A stretch of 64,000 bases of DNA from Sediminibacterium roseum. Lineage in GTDB: Bacteria; Bacteroidota; Bacteroidia; Chitinophagales; Chitinophagaceae. Both the position numbers and the translations under genes were made by a program. Under the pieces are notes generated by a model. That model searched no databases. It was not told where the DNA came from and saw nothing but the letters and a program-made list of their open reading frames with translations. Location of the stretch: assembly GCF_009939005.1 (NCBI RefSeq), contig NZ_JAACJS010000006.1, positions 59,862 through 123,861 on the forward strand. Reading direction: 5' to 3'. Positions 18,994-28,837 of the stretch are shown in pieces. Numbering within the stretch: position 1 is the stretch's first letter; each line of letters opens with the position of its first letter.

Positions 18994-20436
18994 TTAATAC
19001 GGAATGCTGATCCTGATCCGGGTACCCATGCCGGGCGAGCTGTCGATCAGCACTTCTCCATTGAAAAGGTCGATGCGGTTGATCATATTGGCAATGCCTA
19101 CGCCGCGGCGTTTCTGGGTTACGTCAAACCCCTGGCCGTTGTCGCCGATCATTACCTTTACGCCTGCCTGGTCGCCTTCCACAATTACGGTTACATGCGT
19201 TGCGTTGGCATGTTTCATGATATTGGTGATCTGCTCCTGTATGATGCGGTAAATATTAAGGTTCAAATCATCCCCATTGTCGCGGTCGGGGTGATAGATG
19301 AATTCTGTTGTGATGGATGTGTCGCGCTCAAGATCGTTCAATAAACTCCGCACCAGGTCGTAGAGGTTGATGTCTTTGAGCGGCGTTACGTGTTTGTGGC
19401 TCAGCTGCCTGATCTCGTCCATACATTTATCAAGCAGTTCCATGGGGTATTTGATGAGCGATTGCAGGCGCTCATCTTTACCCGCTTTGCTCAAAAACAT
19501 TTTTGTTCCCGCCAGTATCTGGTTTATGTTGTCGTGCAACTCCTGCCCGATGCGGTTGCGCTCGCCTTCCTGCCCTTTGATCAATGCGCGGGTCACTTCC
19601 TTCTGTGCCTGTACCCGTTGGTTGAAAACCTCCCGCTCCATCGCCTGGCGCATGTTCTCTGCGTTTTTCTGTTCGGTAATGTCGCGCGCAGTGATGCAGA
19701 CACCGTCCACCTTTTTGTCTTTCCACACGGGGTTCATCGAAAAATGAAACCAGATGGATGTATTGTTGTCTTTCACATAGAGCCGGTCGTACTCTATTTT
19801 CTCTCCCGTCAGCACTTTCTCAAGTATATCACGCACGGGTTGTTTCCTGTCGGCGCCAAGAAAATCAAAGACCAGCATTCCCTCCGTCAATACAATGCCG
19901 CTGTTCATGTAAACATACCATGCGGCATTGTTGTTGAATGTTTTTACAATAAACGACCGGTCGGCAAGTATAAACCCTTCGGATGTGTTCTGGAAGATCG
20001 CATTGAGGTTTTCTTCTGATAGCCTGAGGTCATTGATCGCTTCTATCTTTTCTTTTTCAAATCTTCTTTGCCGCAAAGCGTTGTCGATGGCCGAGGGGAG
20101 CCTGATCAAACTGTCTTTGAGGATGTAATCATCCGCACCCTGCTTGATGATGTTTGCCGCAAATTCTTCCGACACGGTTCCCGTTACCAATATAAAGGGC
20201 AGGTACAGCGTTTTCTCGCGGAGTATATGCAGGGCTTCCGCAGCGTTGAATTGCGGCAATGAATTGTCTGAGAGCACGAGATCCGGTTTGAATTCATCCA
20301 ATAACAAAATGTACTCCATGCGGCTCATCGCGATCTTTGCATCGAACACCAGCCCCTCTTTTTTCAGGACCCGGTTTACCATCTCGGCGTCTTCGTAACT
20401 GTCTTCGAGTATCAATATTTTCAACGGCGAATTCAT
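18994..20436 (-). CDS. Hybrid: receiver - PAS - HisKA_3/HATPase histidine kinase
   Basis: A 480-residue signalling protein. Residues ~5-120 form a response-regulator receiver ([22 protein letters not shown] with the phospho-Asp, LVTGT, K at YILKDS). A PAS domain follows (~145-255), then a short coiled coil. The kinase core is of the NarX/LuxR-partner type: [21 protein letters not shown] carries the phospho-His, and DNGQGFD and GVGIANM are ATP-binding boxes. A receiver at the N-terminus means it probably receives phosphate from an upstream kinase. The start codon overlaps the stop of the preceding receiver gene (ATGA), so the two are translationally coupled. Confidence 0.9.
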   Translation of the reverse strand: MNSPLKILILEDSYEDAEMVNRVLKKEGLVFDAKIAMSRMEYILLLDEFKPDLVLSDNSLPQFNAAEALHILREKTLYLPFILVTGTVSEEFAANIIKQGADDYILKDSLIRLPSAIDNALRQRRFEKEKIEAINDLRLSEENLNAIFQNTSEGFILADRSFIVKTFNNNAAWYVYMNSGIVLTEGMLVFDFLGADRKQPVRDILEKVLTGEKIEYDRLYVKDNNTSIWFHFSMNPVWKDKKVDGVCITARDITEQKNAENMRQAMEREVFNQRVQAQKEVTRALIKGQEGERNRIGQELHDNINQILAGTKMFLSKAGKDERLQSLIKYPMELLDKCMDEIRQLSHKHVTPLKDINLYDLVRSLLNDLERDTSITTEFIYHPDRDNGDDLNLNIYRIIQEQITNIMKHANATHVTVIVEGDQAGVKVMIGDNGQGFDVTQKRRGVGIANMINRIDLFNGEVLIDSSPGMGTRIRISIPY

Positions 20437-20885
20437 TTTCGTGGGATTGGTGGTTCATTGATCAGCAACCAGTAAAAGCCAAGGTTTTTTATCGACTCTG
20501 CGAAACCCTCAAAATTTACCGGCTTTACGATATAACTGTTTGCGCCGAGCGAATAGCATCTTTTGATATCGGGATCCTGGCGTGATGAAGTGAGCATCAC
20601 AACAGGGATCGACCGGGTGCGTTCGTCTGCGCGGATGCGCTGCAATACTTCGATGCCATTTACCTTGGGCATCTGGATATCGAGCAGTATTACCTTGGGT
20701 GCACGTTCTGCGGAGCGCACGGCTTCGAACGGCCCCGTACCGAAAATAAAATGCAGCGCCTCTTCTCCATCCTTCACATGAAAAAGATGGTTCGCCAGGT
20801 TGTGTTTCTTCAGTTCGCGGATAGCGAGCTCCGCATCGTTTGCGTTGTCTTCTGCAAGAAGAAGGTCTACTTCGTTATAGTTCAT
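20433..20885 (-). CDS. Single-domain response regulator (Rcp1-like)
   Basis: A 150-residue stand-alone receiver with no output domain. It has acidic residues [11 protein letters not shown], phospho-Asp in [20 protein letters not shown] and K in YIVKPVNF. The [23 protein letters not shown] insertion is typical of the Rcp1 subfamily that partners phytochrome-like and CHASE-type kinases. The start is ATG 20885; the 31-codon upstream extension overlaps the kinase gene and is unlikely. It sits between the CHASE3 kinase and the hybrid kinase and would carry phosphate between them. Confidence 0.9.
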   Translation of the reverse strand: MNYNEVDLLLAEDNANDAELAIRELKKHNLANHLFHVKDGEEALHFIFGTGPFEAVRSAERAPKVILLDIQMPKVNGIEVLQRIRADERTRSIPVVMLTSSRQDPDIKRCYSLGANSYIVKPVNFEGFAESIKNLGFYWLLINEPPIPRK

Positions 20886-20908
20886 AGGTACTGGTTGATG
20901 TTTGTCGA

Positions 20909-22687
20909 TTATGAGTTGTTCTGTGGAAGGCTGAAATAGAACGCCGCACCTTTGCCAACTTCTGCTTCTGCCCAAACTTTTCCGCCGTGTTTGGAGATCA
21001 CTTTGTGAACCACTGCAAGGCCCACCCCTGTTCCTTCAAACTCGTCTGCGGAATGCAGGCGTTGAAACACCTTGAATAGTTTGTCCTTATAAGCCGAATC
21101 AAAACCCACACCATTGTCTTTTACAAAATATACGGTTTGCCCCCGCTCTTCAAAAGATCCGATCTCGATCTTCGGGTGCTCGCTGCGGCTGGAATATTTA
21201 ACCGCATTCGACACCAGGTTGATCCACACCTGCCTGATGCTGTTGATATCTCCCCAGGCAGAGGGCAGGTTGCCGATGATCCATTCGGTTTGATGGGCCG
21301 CATGCTCGCTGGTTGTTTTTACAACTTCCTCAACCAGTTTATTGGTATCGATGTAGGAATGATGAACATCCTGCAAACGCATCCTTGAAAAGTCAAGCAG
21401 GCCATCGATCAGGTTGCCCATTTTCTTTGTATTGTTTTTGATGATGGATGTAAGACGCCTGGCCTCGTCATCCAGCCGGGAGGCGTATTCTTCTTCAAGA
21501 ATGGATGTAAACCCGCTGATGATGCGCAGCGGTGCACGCAGGTCGTGGGATACCGAATAAGTAAAAGCCTCCATATCGTTGTGTGCGGCCTGGAGTTGAT
21601 CGGTGCGTTTTGCGATCTTTTCTTCCAGCTCCTCATTGAGCTTGACCACTTCTTCCTGCACGCGTTTCTCTTCGGTTACATCCCGCAGGTTTACGATGAT
21701 GCCGTTCACCGCGGGATCGTGAAACATGTTGGTAAAAAACCCCTGGAGCCAGAGCCAGTGCCCGAGCTTGTGACGCGAACGCATGCGTATGGGGAAAGGC
21801 TTGCCGGGATGGGCGAGGATATGGGTCATCATTTCTTCCATGCGCTGCATGTCTTCCGGGTGAGTGAGATCTGCAGCTTTCAGGTGTGTGCGCTCGGCGG
21901 CCGTGTAGCCCGTGATGCGCTCCGCCGCGGGGCTCCTGTAAATTGTGGTGAAATTCTGATCGATGAGCGCGATGATGTTTTCGTTGTTCTCCACCAATGC
22001 GCGGAACCTTTTTTCACTGTGTTCAAGGGAAGCGGACCTGTCGCGGTTTTCTTTAGCGATCCTGTTTTTTTCACGCACCGAAAAAAACACCAGGGCCGCC
22101 AGCATAAGCAGCACAACGGAGAAAAAGATGGCCTTTTGGGTTCCCAGCGCTTTTTCTTTTTCAACAAGGTGTTGTTGGTAGTTGCGGTTTTCCTGCTCAT
22201 GAAAGGTGGCAAGCAACCGCCTGATATGCCCCATGTATGTTTTTCCCTTACCCGTGATGAGCATCGTGGCTGCGGGCTGTGCGCCGAGGTATTTTGCTGC
22301 GGCAACGAGGCTGTCTACATATTTTTCCCGCTCTTTGAAATATATGGCGAGCGAATCGATCAATGATTGTTGAAACGGGCTCGGGGAAGTGAGGCGACTG
22401 AGTGTCTTCAGTTCAACGGGGATGGTTCGTTTTGAATGCTGGAAGGTTTGGAGAAACTGTGGCTGGCCCGTAAGCACATAGGCGCGCGATCCTGTTTCAT
22501 GGTCTGTTACCAGGGAAGCGAGTTTCTCTTTGTGAAATAAGATCTCGAGTGTGTTGGAAACCTGCGCTGCTGTTTGATTGGCGTGTTTGGTTTGCCAGTT
22601 GGCCACGAAAACGACCACTACAAAAAACAATACGGCCCAGGCGATATCGGAGGCAAGGATATTATATCGGAAGTACTTCTTCTGCAT
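20909..22687 (-). CDS. CHASE3 - PAS - HisKA - HATPase sensor histidine kinase
   Basis: Inner-membrane sensor kinase, 592 residues from ATG 22687; a start at 22750 would add 21 residues. TM1 (~11-32) and TM2 (~185-205) enclose a CHASE3-type periplasmic domain with the hallmark [20 protein letters not shown] domain (~230-345; [15 protein letters not shown]) and a coiled coil follow. The HisKA box is [17 protein letters not shown], and the ATPase boxes are [18 protein letters not shown] and GTGVGLAVV. First gene of a three-gene signalling operon. The 350 bases upstream contain repeated TAAACG motifs that may be binding sites. Confidence 0.92.
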   Translation of the reverse strand: MQKKYFRYNILASDIAWAVLFFVVVVFVANWQTKHANQTAAQVSNTLEILFHKEKLASLVTDHETGSRAYVLTGQPQFLQTFQHSKRTIPVELKTLSRLTSPSPFQQSLIDSLAIYFKEREKYVDSLVAAAKYLGAQPAATMLITGKGKTYMGHIRRLLATFHEQENRNYQQHLVEKEKALGTQKAIFFSVVLLMLAALVFFSVREKNRIAKENRDRSASLEHSEKRFRALVENNENIIALIDQNFTTIYRSPAAERITGYTAAERTHLKAADLTHPEDMQRMEEMMTHILAHPGKPFPIRMRSRHKLGHWLWLQGFFTNMFHDPAVNGIIVNLRDVTEEKRVQEEVVKLNEELEEKIAKRTDQLQAAHNDMEAFTYSVSHDLRAPLRIISGFTSILEEEYASRLDDEARRLTSIIKNNTKKMGNLIDGLLDFSRMRLQDVHHSYIDTNKLVEEVVKTTSEHAAHQTEWIIGNLPSAWGDINSIRQVWINLVSNAVKYSSRSEHPKIEIGSFEERGQTVYFVKDNGVGFDSAYKDKLFKVFQRLHSADEFEGTGVGLAVVHKVISKHGGKVWAEAEVGKGAAFYFSLPQNNS

Positions 22688-22985
22688 TTTAATTGTTTGA
22701 TATGCATGCGCGAACGCGGGCACATAAATGCTTGAAGGCACGCCTGACATTTATGGCACAAATCAAACAGCTACCGATCTGTGTCTGCAAGGGCATACTG
22801 GTGTAGACCAATACTTTTTTGCCGGCCGTAAAAAAATACCCTGTAAACAAGTATTTCCTTTACAGGATCTGTAAACGATCACAGGAAACCCGGGGGAATT
22901 TCCTACCCTTAAAAAGTAATTTGCGAGCTATCTAAGTTAAAATAAAAGAGCAAGAAAAACGCGGTTTAAACATCGTATAAATTAA

Positions 22986-23007
22986 AAATGCGTAGAAATA
23001 CGCATTT
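22986..23007 (-). terminator. Terminator of the HipA-like/DUF3037 operon
   Basis: Nine-bp perfect stem AAATGCGTA/TACGCATTT with a 4-base loop. On the minus strand it is followed by a T-rich tail. It lies about 100 bases after the DUF3037 stop. Confidence 0.5.
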
Positions 23008-23046
23008 GATAAATTGAAACAATTGTGTGTGGGCGGTTAACATATA

Positions 23047-23099
23047 TAAACGTTTCCACTTTAAACGTTTATAAACGGTTGCAAAACGCTTTGTAAACG
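23047..23099. repeat. Cluster of TAAACG motifs, two inside AAACGTTT palindromes
   Basis: TAAACG occurs at 23047, 23062, 23072 and 23094; the first two form AAACGTTT palindromes 15 bases apart. The stretch lies between the DUF3037 stop and the kinase start and contains no gene. Possible operators for the kinase operon or a DNA-structure element. Confidence 0.4.
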
Positions 23100-23105
23100 G
23101 GTGAT

Positions 23106-23489
23106 TTACAATACCAGTTGCTCGTACAACCGCTGCAACGTTTCTGAGGGGTCTTTACACAGGCCCGGATGTACCCGCGAGGTTTGTACCACCGTGCTCC
23201 GGGTAGCTGTGAGCCAGCGGAAACGGGAGGGGGCATCGAGCCTGGCTATGGGACCGGCATTGCTGTTTCCGTTACAGATCGCTTCAAAAGCGGCGAGGTA
23301 TTGTTTGAGTTGCGCGATCTCCGTTGCACCGCACAATGCCTTTAGTTTGTTTTCTTCTACAAAATATTTTACCCGCAGAAAGGCTGCGTCCTTGCAATAG
23401 AGCACCACTCCCACATTCAGAAACTCCTCGCGTTCCACGCGTGGCACGATGCGTATCACCGCATATTCAAATAATTGCGTTCCTGGCAT
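23106..23489 (-). CDS. DUF3037 protein
   Basis: A 127-residue protein with the DUF3037 pattern: YAVIRIVPRVEREEFLNVGVVLYC at the N-terminus and ARLDAPSRFRWLTATRSTVVQTSRVHPG in the second half. Biochemical function is not known to me. The start overlaps the end of the HipA-like kinase gene by 23 bases, so the two are translationally coupled. This pairing recurs in other genomes as far as I recall, which suggests the proteins act together. Confidence 0.85.
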   Translation of the reverse strand: MPGTQLFEYAVIRIVPRVEREEFLNVGVVLYCKDAAFLRVKYFVEENKLKALCGATEIAQLKQYLAAFEAICNGNSNAGPIARLDAPSRFRWLTATRSTVVQTSRVHPGLCKDPSETLQRLYEQLVL

Positions 23490-24261
23490 CTTGCGCTTCT
23501 TTTACAAATGTTGCGGAAAGTGATATCCGGGTTAACAGGTATTGCGTATATACTTCGCGGTGTTGCTGCGGGGTTCCTTCCTGGAGATCGTTCAGCCAAC
23601 TGTCGGGAACAAGCGCCACGATCCTGCTGATCAATTCTTCCGTGAGCATAGATGCATATTCCCTGTTCACCAGCTCCAGTTCAGTTGCAAACGGCAGCAA
23701 CACGTGATCCTTTACCTGCACAAAAGGTTTTGCCGCATGTTCTTTCCAGTTTTGCCACGAATGGTGAAAATACAAGGCTGCACCATGATCTATCAACCAC
23801 AACTCTTTGTTCCAGATCAGCATGTTGGTATTGCGCGCGGTCCTGTCTACATTGGTGATCAGGCAATCGAGCCACACGATCTGCGAAGCAAGCTTCGCGG
23901 CGAGGCTGGTTACAACGGGATCGAACGTCATCGCCCCCGATAAATAATGAAGCGCCAGGTTGGTTCCCACACTTGCTTTCAGCAGGTCCTGTATTTCTTC
24001 ATCCGGTTCTGTTCTTCCAAAGGCGGTATCCAGTTCGGCAAAAACAATTTCAGGCACTTTTAGCCCCAACGCCCTTGCAATCTCTCCACCGATCAGTTCG
24101 GCGATCAGGGCCTTCACACCCTGTCCTGCGCCGCGGAACTTAAGCACGTACAAAAAATCATCATCCGCTTCCGCGATCGCGGGCAACGAGCCGCCCTCGC
24201 GGAGCGGTGTTACATATCGGGTCACATTTACGGTTCTTATCTCCGGCTCTTTGTATGGCAT
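23467..24261 (-). CDS. HipA-like Ser/Thr kinase family protein
   Basis: A 264-residue protein of the HipA-like kinase group, shorter than true HipA (about 440). Kinase-like landmarks: a K in FLYVLKFRGAGQG, a catalytic loop DCLITNVDRTARNTNML (D, N and D/R positions) and a DHG in WLIDHGAALYF at the DFG position. No HipB-type DNA-binding antitoxin lies nearby; the overlapping downstream gene is DUF3037. A toxin role is therefore not implied. Its target is unknown. Confidence 0.82.
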   Translation of the reverse strand: MPYKEPEIRTVNVTRYVTPLREGGSLPAIAEADDDFLYVLKFRGAGQGVKALIAELIGGEIARALGLKVPEIVFAELDTAFGRTEPDEEIQDLLKASVGTNLALHYLSGAMTFDPVVTSLAAKLASQIVWLDCLITNVDRTARNTNMLIWNKELWLIDHGAALYFHHSWQNWKEHAAKPFVQVKDHVLLPFATELELVNREYASMLTEELISRIVALVPDSWLNDLQEGTPQQHREVYTQYLLTRISLSATFVKEAQDARNAII

Positions 24262-24384
24262 AGTAACGGTGGCTTATTGTTCAGAATGTTGCGGCGCCTT
24301 GTTATCAAGGTGTAATATATAGGGTAAAGATCAAAAATTGATGCCGAAAAAACAATCTTACCTATTTTAACAAGTAAGGAAACT

Positions 24385-25485
24385 TCAAACAGTCGCTACA
24401 GAAGATTCGCCCTTTTCATTAGACCACCTGAAATTGTCTTTCCCGATCTTCCAGATGAATCCATCAAGTATGTAATGCGTGATCTGCGGCAATGCAAGTG
24501 CCGGCACAATAAACGCCAGCAGCTCATGTGGTACATTCACATGCGGGATCCATGCTGTGAGTAAAACGGTGTCGTGTTCTTTCCATACAAAAAGGTCCCA
24601 AAGGCTTTCTTCCATCAACGCAAAAAAAAGGACGATCAGAAGGAAAACGAATATCCCGGCCCTTTTCTGGTAGACCCACTGCAGCAGGCTTCCATTTCTA
24701 CCTGGCTGCGGCATGTTTCGACGGCCATGGATCCAAACCAGCGCCATATAGGGAATGCCGTGGCCTATCACGTTAAGCAAGGTAAACACAAGATCACCGT
24801 TAAAATAAACGATACCGAAATACCACGACAAAAACGTGCCCGCCATAATTCCATTCCGGGGGAGGTTGATCGTTTTAGACCTGGTGATCATCACCGTTTC
24901 TTTGACAATATACAGTGCGATTACAAGAACATACAATCCTGTTGCAATATCCAACAGAACAGGCGACGGGTAATAAACAAAATCGCCTTTCAAAAACCAG
25001 TTGAAATTGCGGGGCCCGCTCAAATGCCAGTACAGCAAGGGATACAACGTTGCGGTATATACAGCGATCGCATCAACCCTTTTATTGATAACACCCGCAG
25101 CTTCTTGCCTGCTGTATACACGCACAAAACCATATTGTTGGCGCACAAAATGAAACACGGCAACATAAGCCAGTATCCTCCAGAAAAACAAAGGGTTCAT
25201 AGCGTACAGGATCACGCCCGCAACAAACCCGGCTGCAGGTATAGCGGTAAGGATTGCCTTCTGTTTCCGGTAGATGTGTTTATCGAAGTAGGTCCGGTAC
25301 AATGTGGTATATACATGCGACACATCAACAAGCACGATCAACACGAGCCAGCCCGCATCAGACATACCCGCAGCGGAGTGAAAAAACGACGGGAACAGGA
25401 ATATAAAAAGCAGGCTCAGCAGTGGGGGCAGCTGGATAAATAAAATATCGGTGACCGGTTTTCCCATCCACGGTTGCCTGCTCAT
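24385..25485 (-). CDS. Polytopic membrane protein at the end of the polyamine-type operon
   Basis: Family not recognised. The 366 residues hold about eight to nine hydrophobic helices. Histidines sit at helix ends in recurring short contexts: DVSHVY (~53), VFHFVRQQYG (~112), NVIGHGIPYMALVWIH (~240-255), PHVNVPHE (~320) and ITHYILDGFIWK (~345). The pattern is reminiscent of membrane enzymes that bind metal through several His boxes (inference only). Its start overlaps the stop of the FAD amine oxidase gene by 4 bases, so it belongs to the seven-gene operon that begins with speD. Confidence 0.75.
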   Translation of the reverse strand: MSRQPWMGKPVTDILFIQLPPLLSLLFIFLFPSFFHSAAGMSDAGWLVLIVLVDVSHVYTTLYRTYFDKHIYRKQKAILTAIPAAGFVAGVILYAMNPLFFWRILAYVAVFHFVRQQYGFVRVYSRQEAAGVINKRVDAIAVYTATLYPLLYWHLSGPRNFNWFLKGDFVYYPSPVLLDIATGLYVLVIALYIVKETVMITRSKTINLPRNGIMAGTFLSWYFGIVYFNGDLVFTLLNVIGHGIPYMALVWIHGRRNMPQPGRNGSLLQWVYQKRAGIFVFLLIVLFFALMEESLWDLFVWKEHDTVLLTAWIPHVNVPHELLAFIVPALALPQITHYILDGFIWKIGKDNFRWSNEKGESSVATV

Positions 25486-27098
25486 GCCTTTGTATTTTGA
25501 TTGAATGGGTTTGTTACAACCGACGCTGCGTTCAACCCCTGGTAAAAAGCTTCTTCGAAAAGGCTTACGCCCGCAAGATCGCTGTTGGCAAAATGTATTC
25601 TCCGACCGATGGACCTGCCAAGCTCTTCGCGGATACCGCCGTGGATCAAACCCGGCAAGGGTTGCGCCATTGCATGGCCCCAGATGTTGATCTTTACTTC
25701 TTTGACGGACCTGTCAATCTCGGGATATACTTTTTTCAGGTCTTCGAGGATGATCTTTGTCCACTCTTCTGCGCTCTTCTCCCTGGCCTTTTTCCTTTCT
25801 GCGGCAGGAGAACCATCCGTAAGCGGAAGGTAATACGTCAGGTTTTTTTCCGGCTGAAACTGGTTGGTGTACTGGTGCGTATCATCAACAAAACCCAGCG
25901 ACCTGCTATCGTAGATCACGTTGTCCCAACTCAACGCAACGCCATCCCGTTCCTCCATTTGTTTTACCGTTAAGGTTGCAACCATCCAGGGCACATAGTT
26001 CAGATGCCTGTTCACCATTTGCGCACGCTCCTCGTTCTTAATGATTTTTGAAGCGATGTATTGCGGTACGGCCACGATGCATTGGTCTGCAATGATCTTG
26101 TTGTATTTTTTTGACCGGGTATCATAGTAAACAACATGAACTTTATCGTCTTCGAGTTTTACGTCCATTGCGAGGCAGCCCGTTTGAACAACTCCATCCA
26201 GGTCTTTGGCGAGTTTTTTTATGAGAAAACCATTTCCCTCCGGCCATGTAAGCACATCACTATATGCGATGTTTTTTCCTTTGCCTTTCCTTGATGCATA
26301 ATAGTGAATGCCTGCCCATGCGCTTACCTGTTCCACCGTTGTACCATAATCGTCGCGGCAGCAATAGTTGACGTAATTACGCAGGTAGCTGCTGCTGTAA
26401 CCATTCTGTTGCAGCCATTGATCCATGGTTTGCCGGTCGAGCGCTGTAAGCGAACCATCTTTGCTTGAACGGTCAACCGGTATGGCAAACGCATCTTTTC
26501 CATCAGTGCCCTTCATGTAACGGAACGTATTCATCTGCGCAAGAAAACGTTCAATTTGTTTTTTGTCATCTGCGGGCAGGCCAAAAGCCGGCACAAGCCC
26601 TTCCTGCCAGCGGCCGTTGATGTATAGTCTTTCTTCGGGATCAAAGCAAACGAAAAGTTCATCGTAGATGGGAAGCCCCTGCTCATCAAAACCGGTGATC
26701 ACTTCCGATTCCCGCAAAAATTCAAGGTATTCCTTCAGAGAAATATCAGGCGCCGGAACATAATGTGCGCCACAGGGGTAAGCGCCTATGCTGTTTTCTC
26801 CCCATTTTGCATTGCCGCCGATGTGTTCGTCAAGATCGATCAAAACGAGATCGCGGATGCCCGCTTTGTGCAATGCCCTTGCCGCAGACAACCCGCTTAC
26901 ACCGCCACCGATGATCGCTACTTTCTGCTCAACCGTATTTTCGATCTTTCCGATCACAGGGTTGCGCAGCATATGTCCTGTTGCCGCATTTGCGCCCGTG
27001 ATGGCGGCCGTCCACGAAGGGTTGTGCCTGCAACCTGCAAGCAACACGCCAACACCTGTTATGCCTGCAAACCGGGATATGAATTCTTTCCTGTTCAT
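25482..27098 (-). CDS. Exported FAD-dependent amine oxidase-like protein
   Basis: A 538-residue flavoenzyme. The N-terminus MNRKEFISRFAGITGVGVLLAGC looks like a lipoprotein signal, possibly Tat-like, with lipobox LLAGC, so the protein is probably on the outer face of the inner membrane or in the periplasm. The FAD motif is VAIIGGGVSGLSAARALHKAG, followed by LIDLDEHIGGNAKW. The C-terminal FAD-closing region is HFANSDLAGVSLFEEAFYQG. It belongs to the amine oxidase fold. The position directly after a spermidine-synthase homologue (1-base overlap of stop and start) suggests a polyamine or aminopropyl-containing substrate. Confidence 0.82.
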   Translation of the reverse strand: MNRKEFISRFAGITGVGVLLAGCRHNPSWTAAITGANAATGHMLRNPVIGKIENTVEQKVAIIGGGVSGLSAARALHKAGIRDLVLIDLDEHIGGNAKWGENSIGAYPCGAHYVPAPDISLKEYLEFLRESEVITGFDEQGLPIYDELFVCFDPEERLYINGRWQEGLVPAFGLPADDKKQIERFLAQMNTFRYMKGTDGKDAFAIPVDRSSKDGSLTALDRQTMDQWLQQNGYSSSYLRNYVNYCCRDDYGTTVEQVSAWAGIHYYASRKGKGKNIAYSDVLTWPEGNGFLIKKLAKDLDGVVQTGCLAMDVKLEDDKVHVVYYDTRSKKYNKIIADQCIVAVPQYIASKIIKNEERAQMVNRHLNYVPWMVATLTVKQMEERDGVALSWDNVIYDSRSLGFVDDTHQYTNQFQPEKNLTYYLPLTDGSPAAERKKAREKSAEEWTKIILEDLKKVYPEIDRSVKEVKINIWGHAMAQPLPGLIHGGIREELGRSIGRRIHFANSDLAGVSLFEEAFYQGLNAASVVTNPFNQNTKA

Positions 27099-28618
27099 CA
27101 GTCAAGGTATTTCGACCATTCTTCTTCAAAATAATGAACAAGCACCTGGTTGTTGAGTCGGTTGGGTTCTACCGGTTTGCGCGCGCGCATATCGTCCGGG
27201 AAATTCAACATCTGTGCAATGGTTATTTTATTTACGTATTTGAGGTTTGCGGGCAGGCTGGCGAACGAAAGTGTATCATCACCAAACTTCGCCATGATGT
27301 ATCCCCACTCGCCAAAAGAAGGAACATAATTGTGATAGGCAACCGTATTGAATCCTGAATACCGCAACGTTGCATCGATGCACCAGAAACTTCTTGGCGC
27401 TGCAAACGGCGACGTGCTCTGGATCACAGCGATGCCCTTGCTATCGAGGTTGTTTTTCAATTGCCTGTAAAAAGTAGTGCTGTATAATTTACCGATGGAA
27501 AAATTGGAAGGATCGGGAAAATCGATGATGATGACATCAAACCGTTCGTGGTGGTTGCGCAGCCATACAAAAGCATCTTCGTTGTATACTTTCAGCAACG
27601 GGTTTTTTAAGGATCCACTGTTCAGGCTTGTAAGCACATCCTGGCTGCTGAACAGTTTCGTCATGGCAGGATCAAGATCTACCAGCGTGATGTGTTGTAC
27701 AGACGGGTATTTTAAGATCTCCCTCACCGCCAACCCATCACCGCCACCCAGAACCAACACCTGTTTTGGCTGTTGCACCGAAGACATCGCAGGGTGAACC
27801 AATGCTTCGTGGTAACGGTATTCATCGGCAGAGCTGAACTGCAGGTTGCCATTCAGGAACAAACGCATTTCTCTTTTGTTGCGCGTGATGGTGATGCGTT
27901 GGTACGCAGTTGATTTGGAATAGATCACATGGTCGTTGTAAGAAACCGATTCGCTCCAGGTAAGTATCCTGTCTGCAAACACAAACACCACCAATTCGGC
28001 CACCAGCAAAACGATGGCCGCGAAGCGCAGCGACGTTGCCTGTTTTACTTCACGTTTGAAATAATGTGCAAGGTACCAGCCCACAGCAATGTTCATGATG
28101 CCAAAGAAAAGCGAGGTGCGCATAAGGCCAAGGTGCGGAACCAGCAATAATGGGAACACAAGTGAGGCCAGCAACGCACCGATGTAATCAAAAGTGAAGA
28201 TGCGGCTCACGAGTTCTTTGAACTCCACTTTGTCTTTCAGGATCCGCATCAGCAGCGGGATCTCGAGCCCCACCAGCATTCCCGTTATTGCAACGATCGC
28301 ATACAGGATGATCCTGAAAGACGACGCCAGCGGGAAAACGGCAAGCAGCAATGGTGCGCTAAACCCGCCTACCAGTCCAACGAGTAATTCGATGCGTATG
28401 AACCAATGCAGCAATGGCTCATCAAAATATTTGGAAAGAAAAGAACCGATGCCCATGGAGAACAGGTATACGCCTATAATGGTGCTGAATTGCGTAACGC
28501 TGTCGCCCAGCAGGTAACTTGCGAGTGTTCCTGCCACGAGTTCATAGATCAATCCACAGGTTGCAATCACCAGTACCGCCACAAGCAACAACCATTGCGT
28601 ATTCTTTTCTGTTCGCAT
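27098..28618 (-). CDS. Spermidine synthase-like aminopropyltransferase with N-terminal membrane domain
   Basis: A 506-residue protein from ATG 28618; a longer frame to 28681 would overlap DUF350. The first ~215 residues form about seven transmembrane helices (ATCGLIYELVAGTLASYLLGD is a family signature). The cytosolic remainder is a Rossmann-type transferase domain with VLVLGGGDGLAVREILKY (decarboxylated-SAM site), LVDLDP and DVIIIDFPDPSN. Family members move the aminopropyl group of decarboxylated SAM to an amine acceptor. The membrane anchor suggests a membrane-associated or unusual acceptor. Four bases separate it from DUF350, and its stop overlaps the next start by one base. Confidence 0.87.
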   Translation of the reverse strand: MRTEKNTQWLLLVAVLVIATCGLIYELVAGTLASYLLGDSVTQFSTIIGVYLFSMGIGSFLSKYFDEPLLHWFIRIELLVGLVGGFSAPLLLAVFPLASSFRIILYAIVAITGMLVGLEIPLLMRILKDKVEFKELVSRIFTFDYIGALLASLVFPLLLVPHLGLMRTSLFFGIMNIAVGWYLAHYFKREVKQATSLRFAAIVLLVAELVVFVFADRILTWSESVSYNDHVIYSKSTAYQRITITRNKREMRLFLNGNLQFSSADEYRYHEALVHPAMSSVQQPKQVLVLGGGDGLAVREILKYPSVQHITLVDLDPAMTKLFSSQDVLTSLNSGSLKNPLLKVYNEDAFVWLRNHHERFDVIIIDFPDPSNFSIGKLYSTTFYRQLKNNLDSKGIAVIQSTSPFAAPRSFWCIDATLRYSGFNTVAYHNYVPSFGEWGYIMAKFGDDTLSFASLPANLKYVNKITIAQMLNFPDDMRARKPVEPNRLNNQVLVHYFEEEWSKYLD

Positions 28619-28622
28619 GGTG

Positions 28623-28826
28623 TTAATGGATGGCAGAAGCAATGATGATGGCAACAGACAACATGAACGCACCCGCTGCAATTGCCAGCGCCATATTGCG
28701 GTTTTCCATGATCTCCTTACGCAGGCTGTGTTTGGGCGTAAGAATCTCTATCAGGAAAAAAGCCACCAGTAAAATACCAATACCCAAAAAAGAGTAAATG
28801 ATCGAATTGATGATCGGCTGTACCAT
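28623..28826 (-). CDS. DUF350 (YjfL-like) membrane protein, single repeat
   Basis: A 67-residue protein from ATG 28826 with two transmembrane helices (about 8-28 and 45-65) and the DUF350 features EILTPKHSLRKEI and NRNMALAIAAGAFMLSVAIIIA. Most DUF350 proteins carry two such units; this one has a single unit. Function unknown; the family is often found beside spermidine-synthase-like and DUF4178 genes. Lies 11 bases after the 59-aa gene and 4 bases before the synthase, within the operon. Confidence 0.82.
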   Translation of the reverse strand: MVQPIINSIIYSFLGIGILLVAFFLIEILTPKHSLRKEIMENRNMALAIAAGAFMLSVAIIIASAIH

Positions 28827-28837
28827 AGTTTTTGTTT

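Noticed and set aside
23041..23100. TAAACG repeats as a CRISPR array
   Set aside because: Units are only 6-8 bases, spacing is irregular (15, 10, 22), and no cas genes are present.
23467..24261. HipBA toxin-antitoxin system
   Set aside because: The kinase is much shorter than HipA and there is no HipB; the partner is DUF3037.
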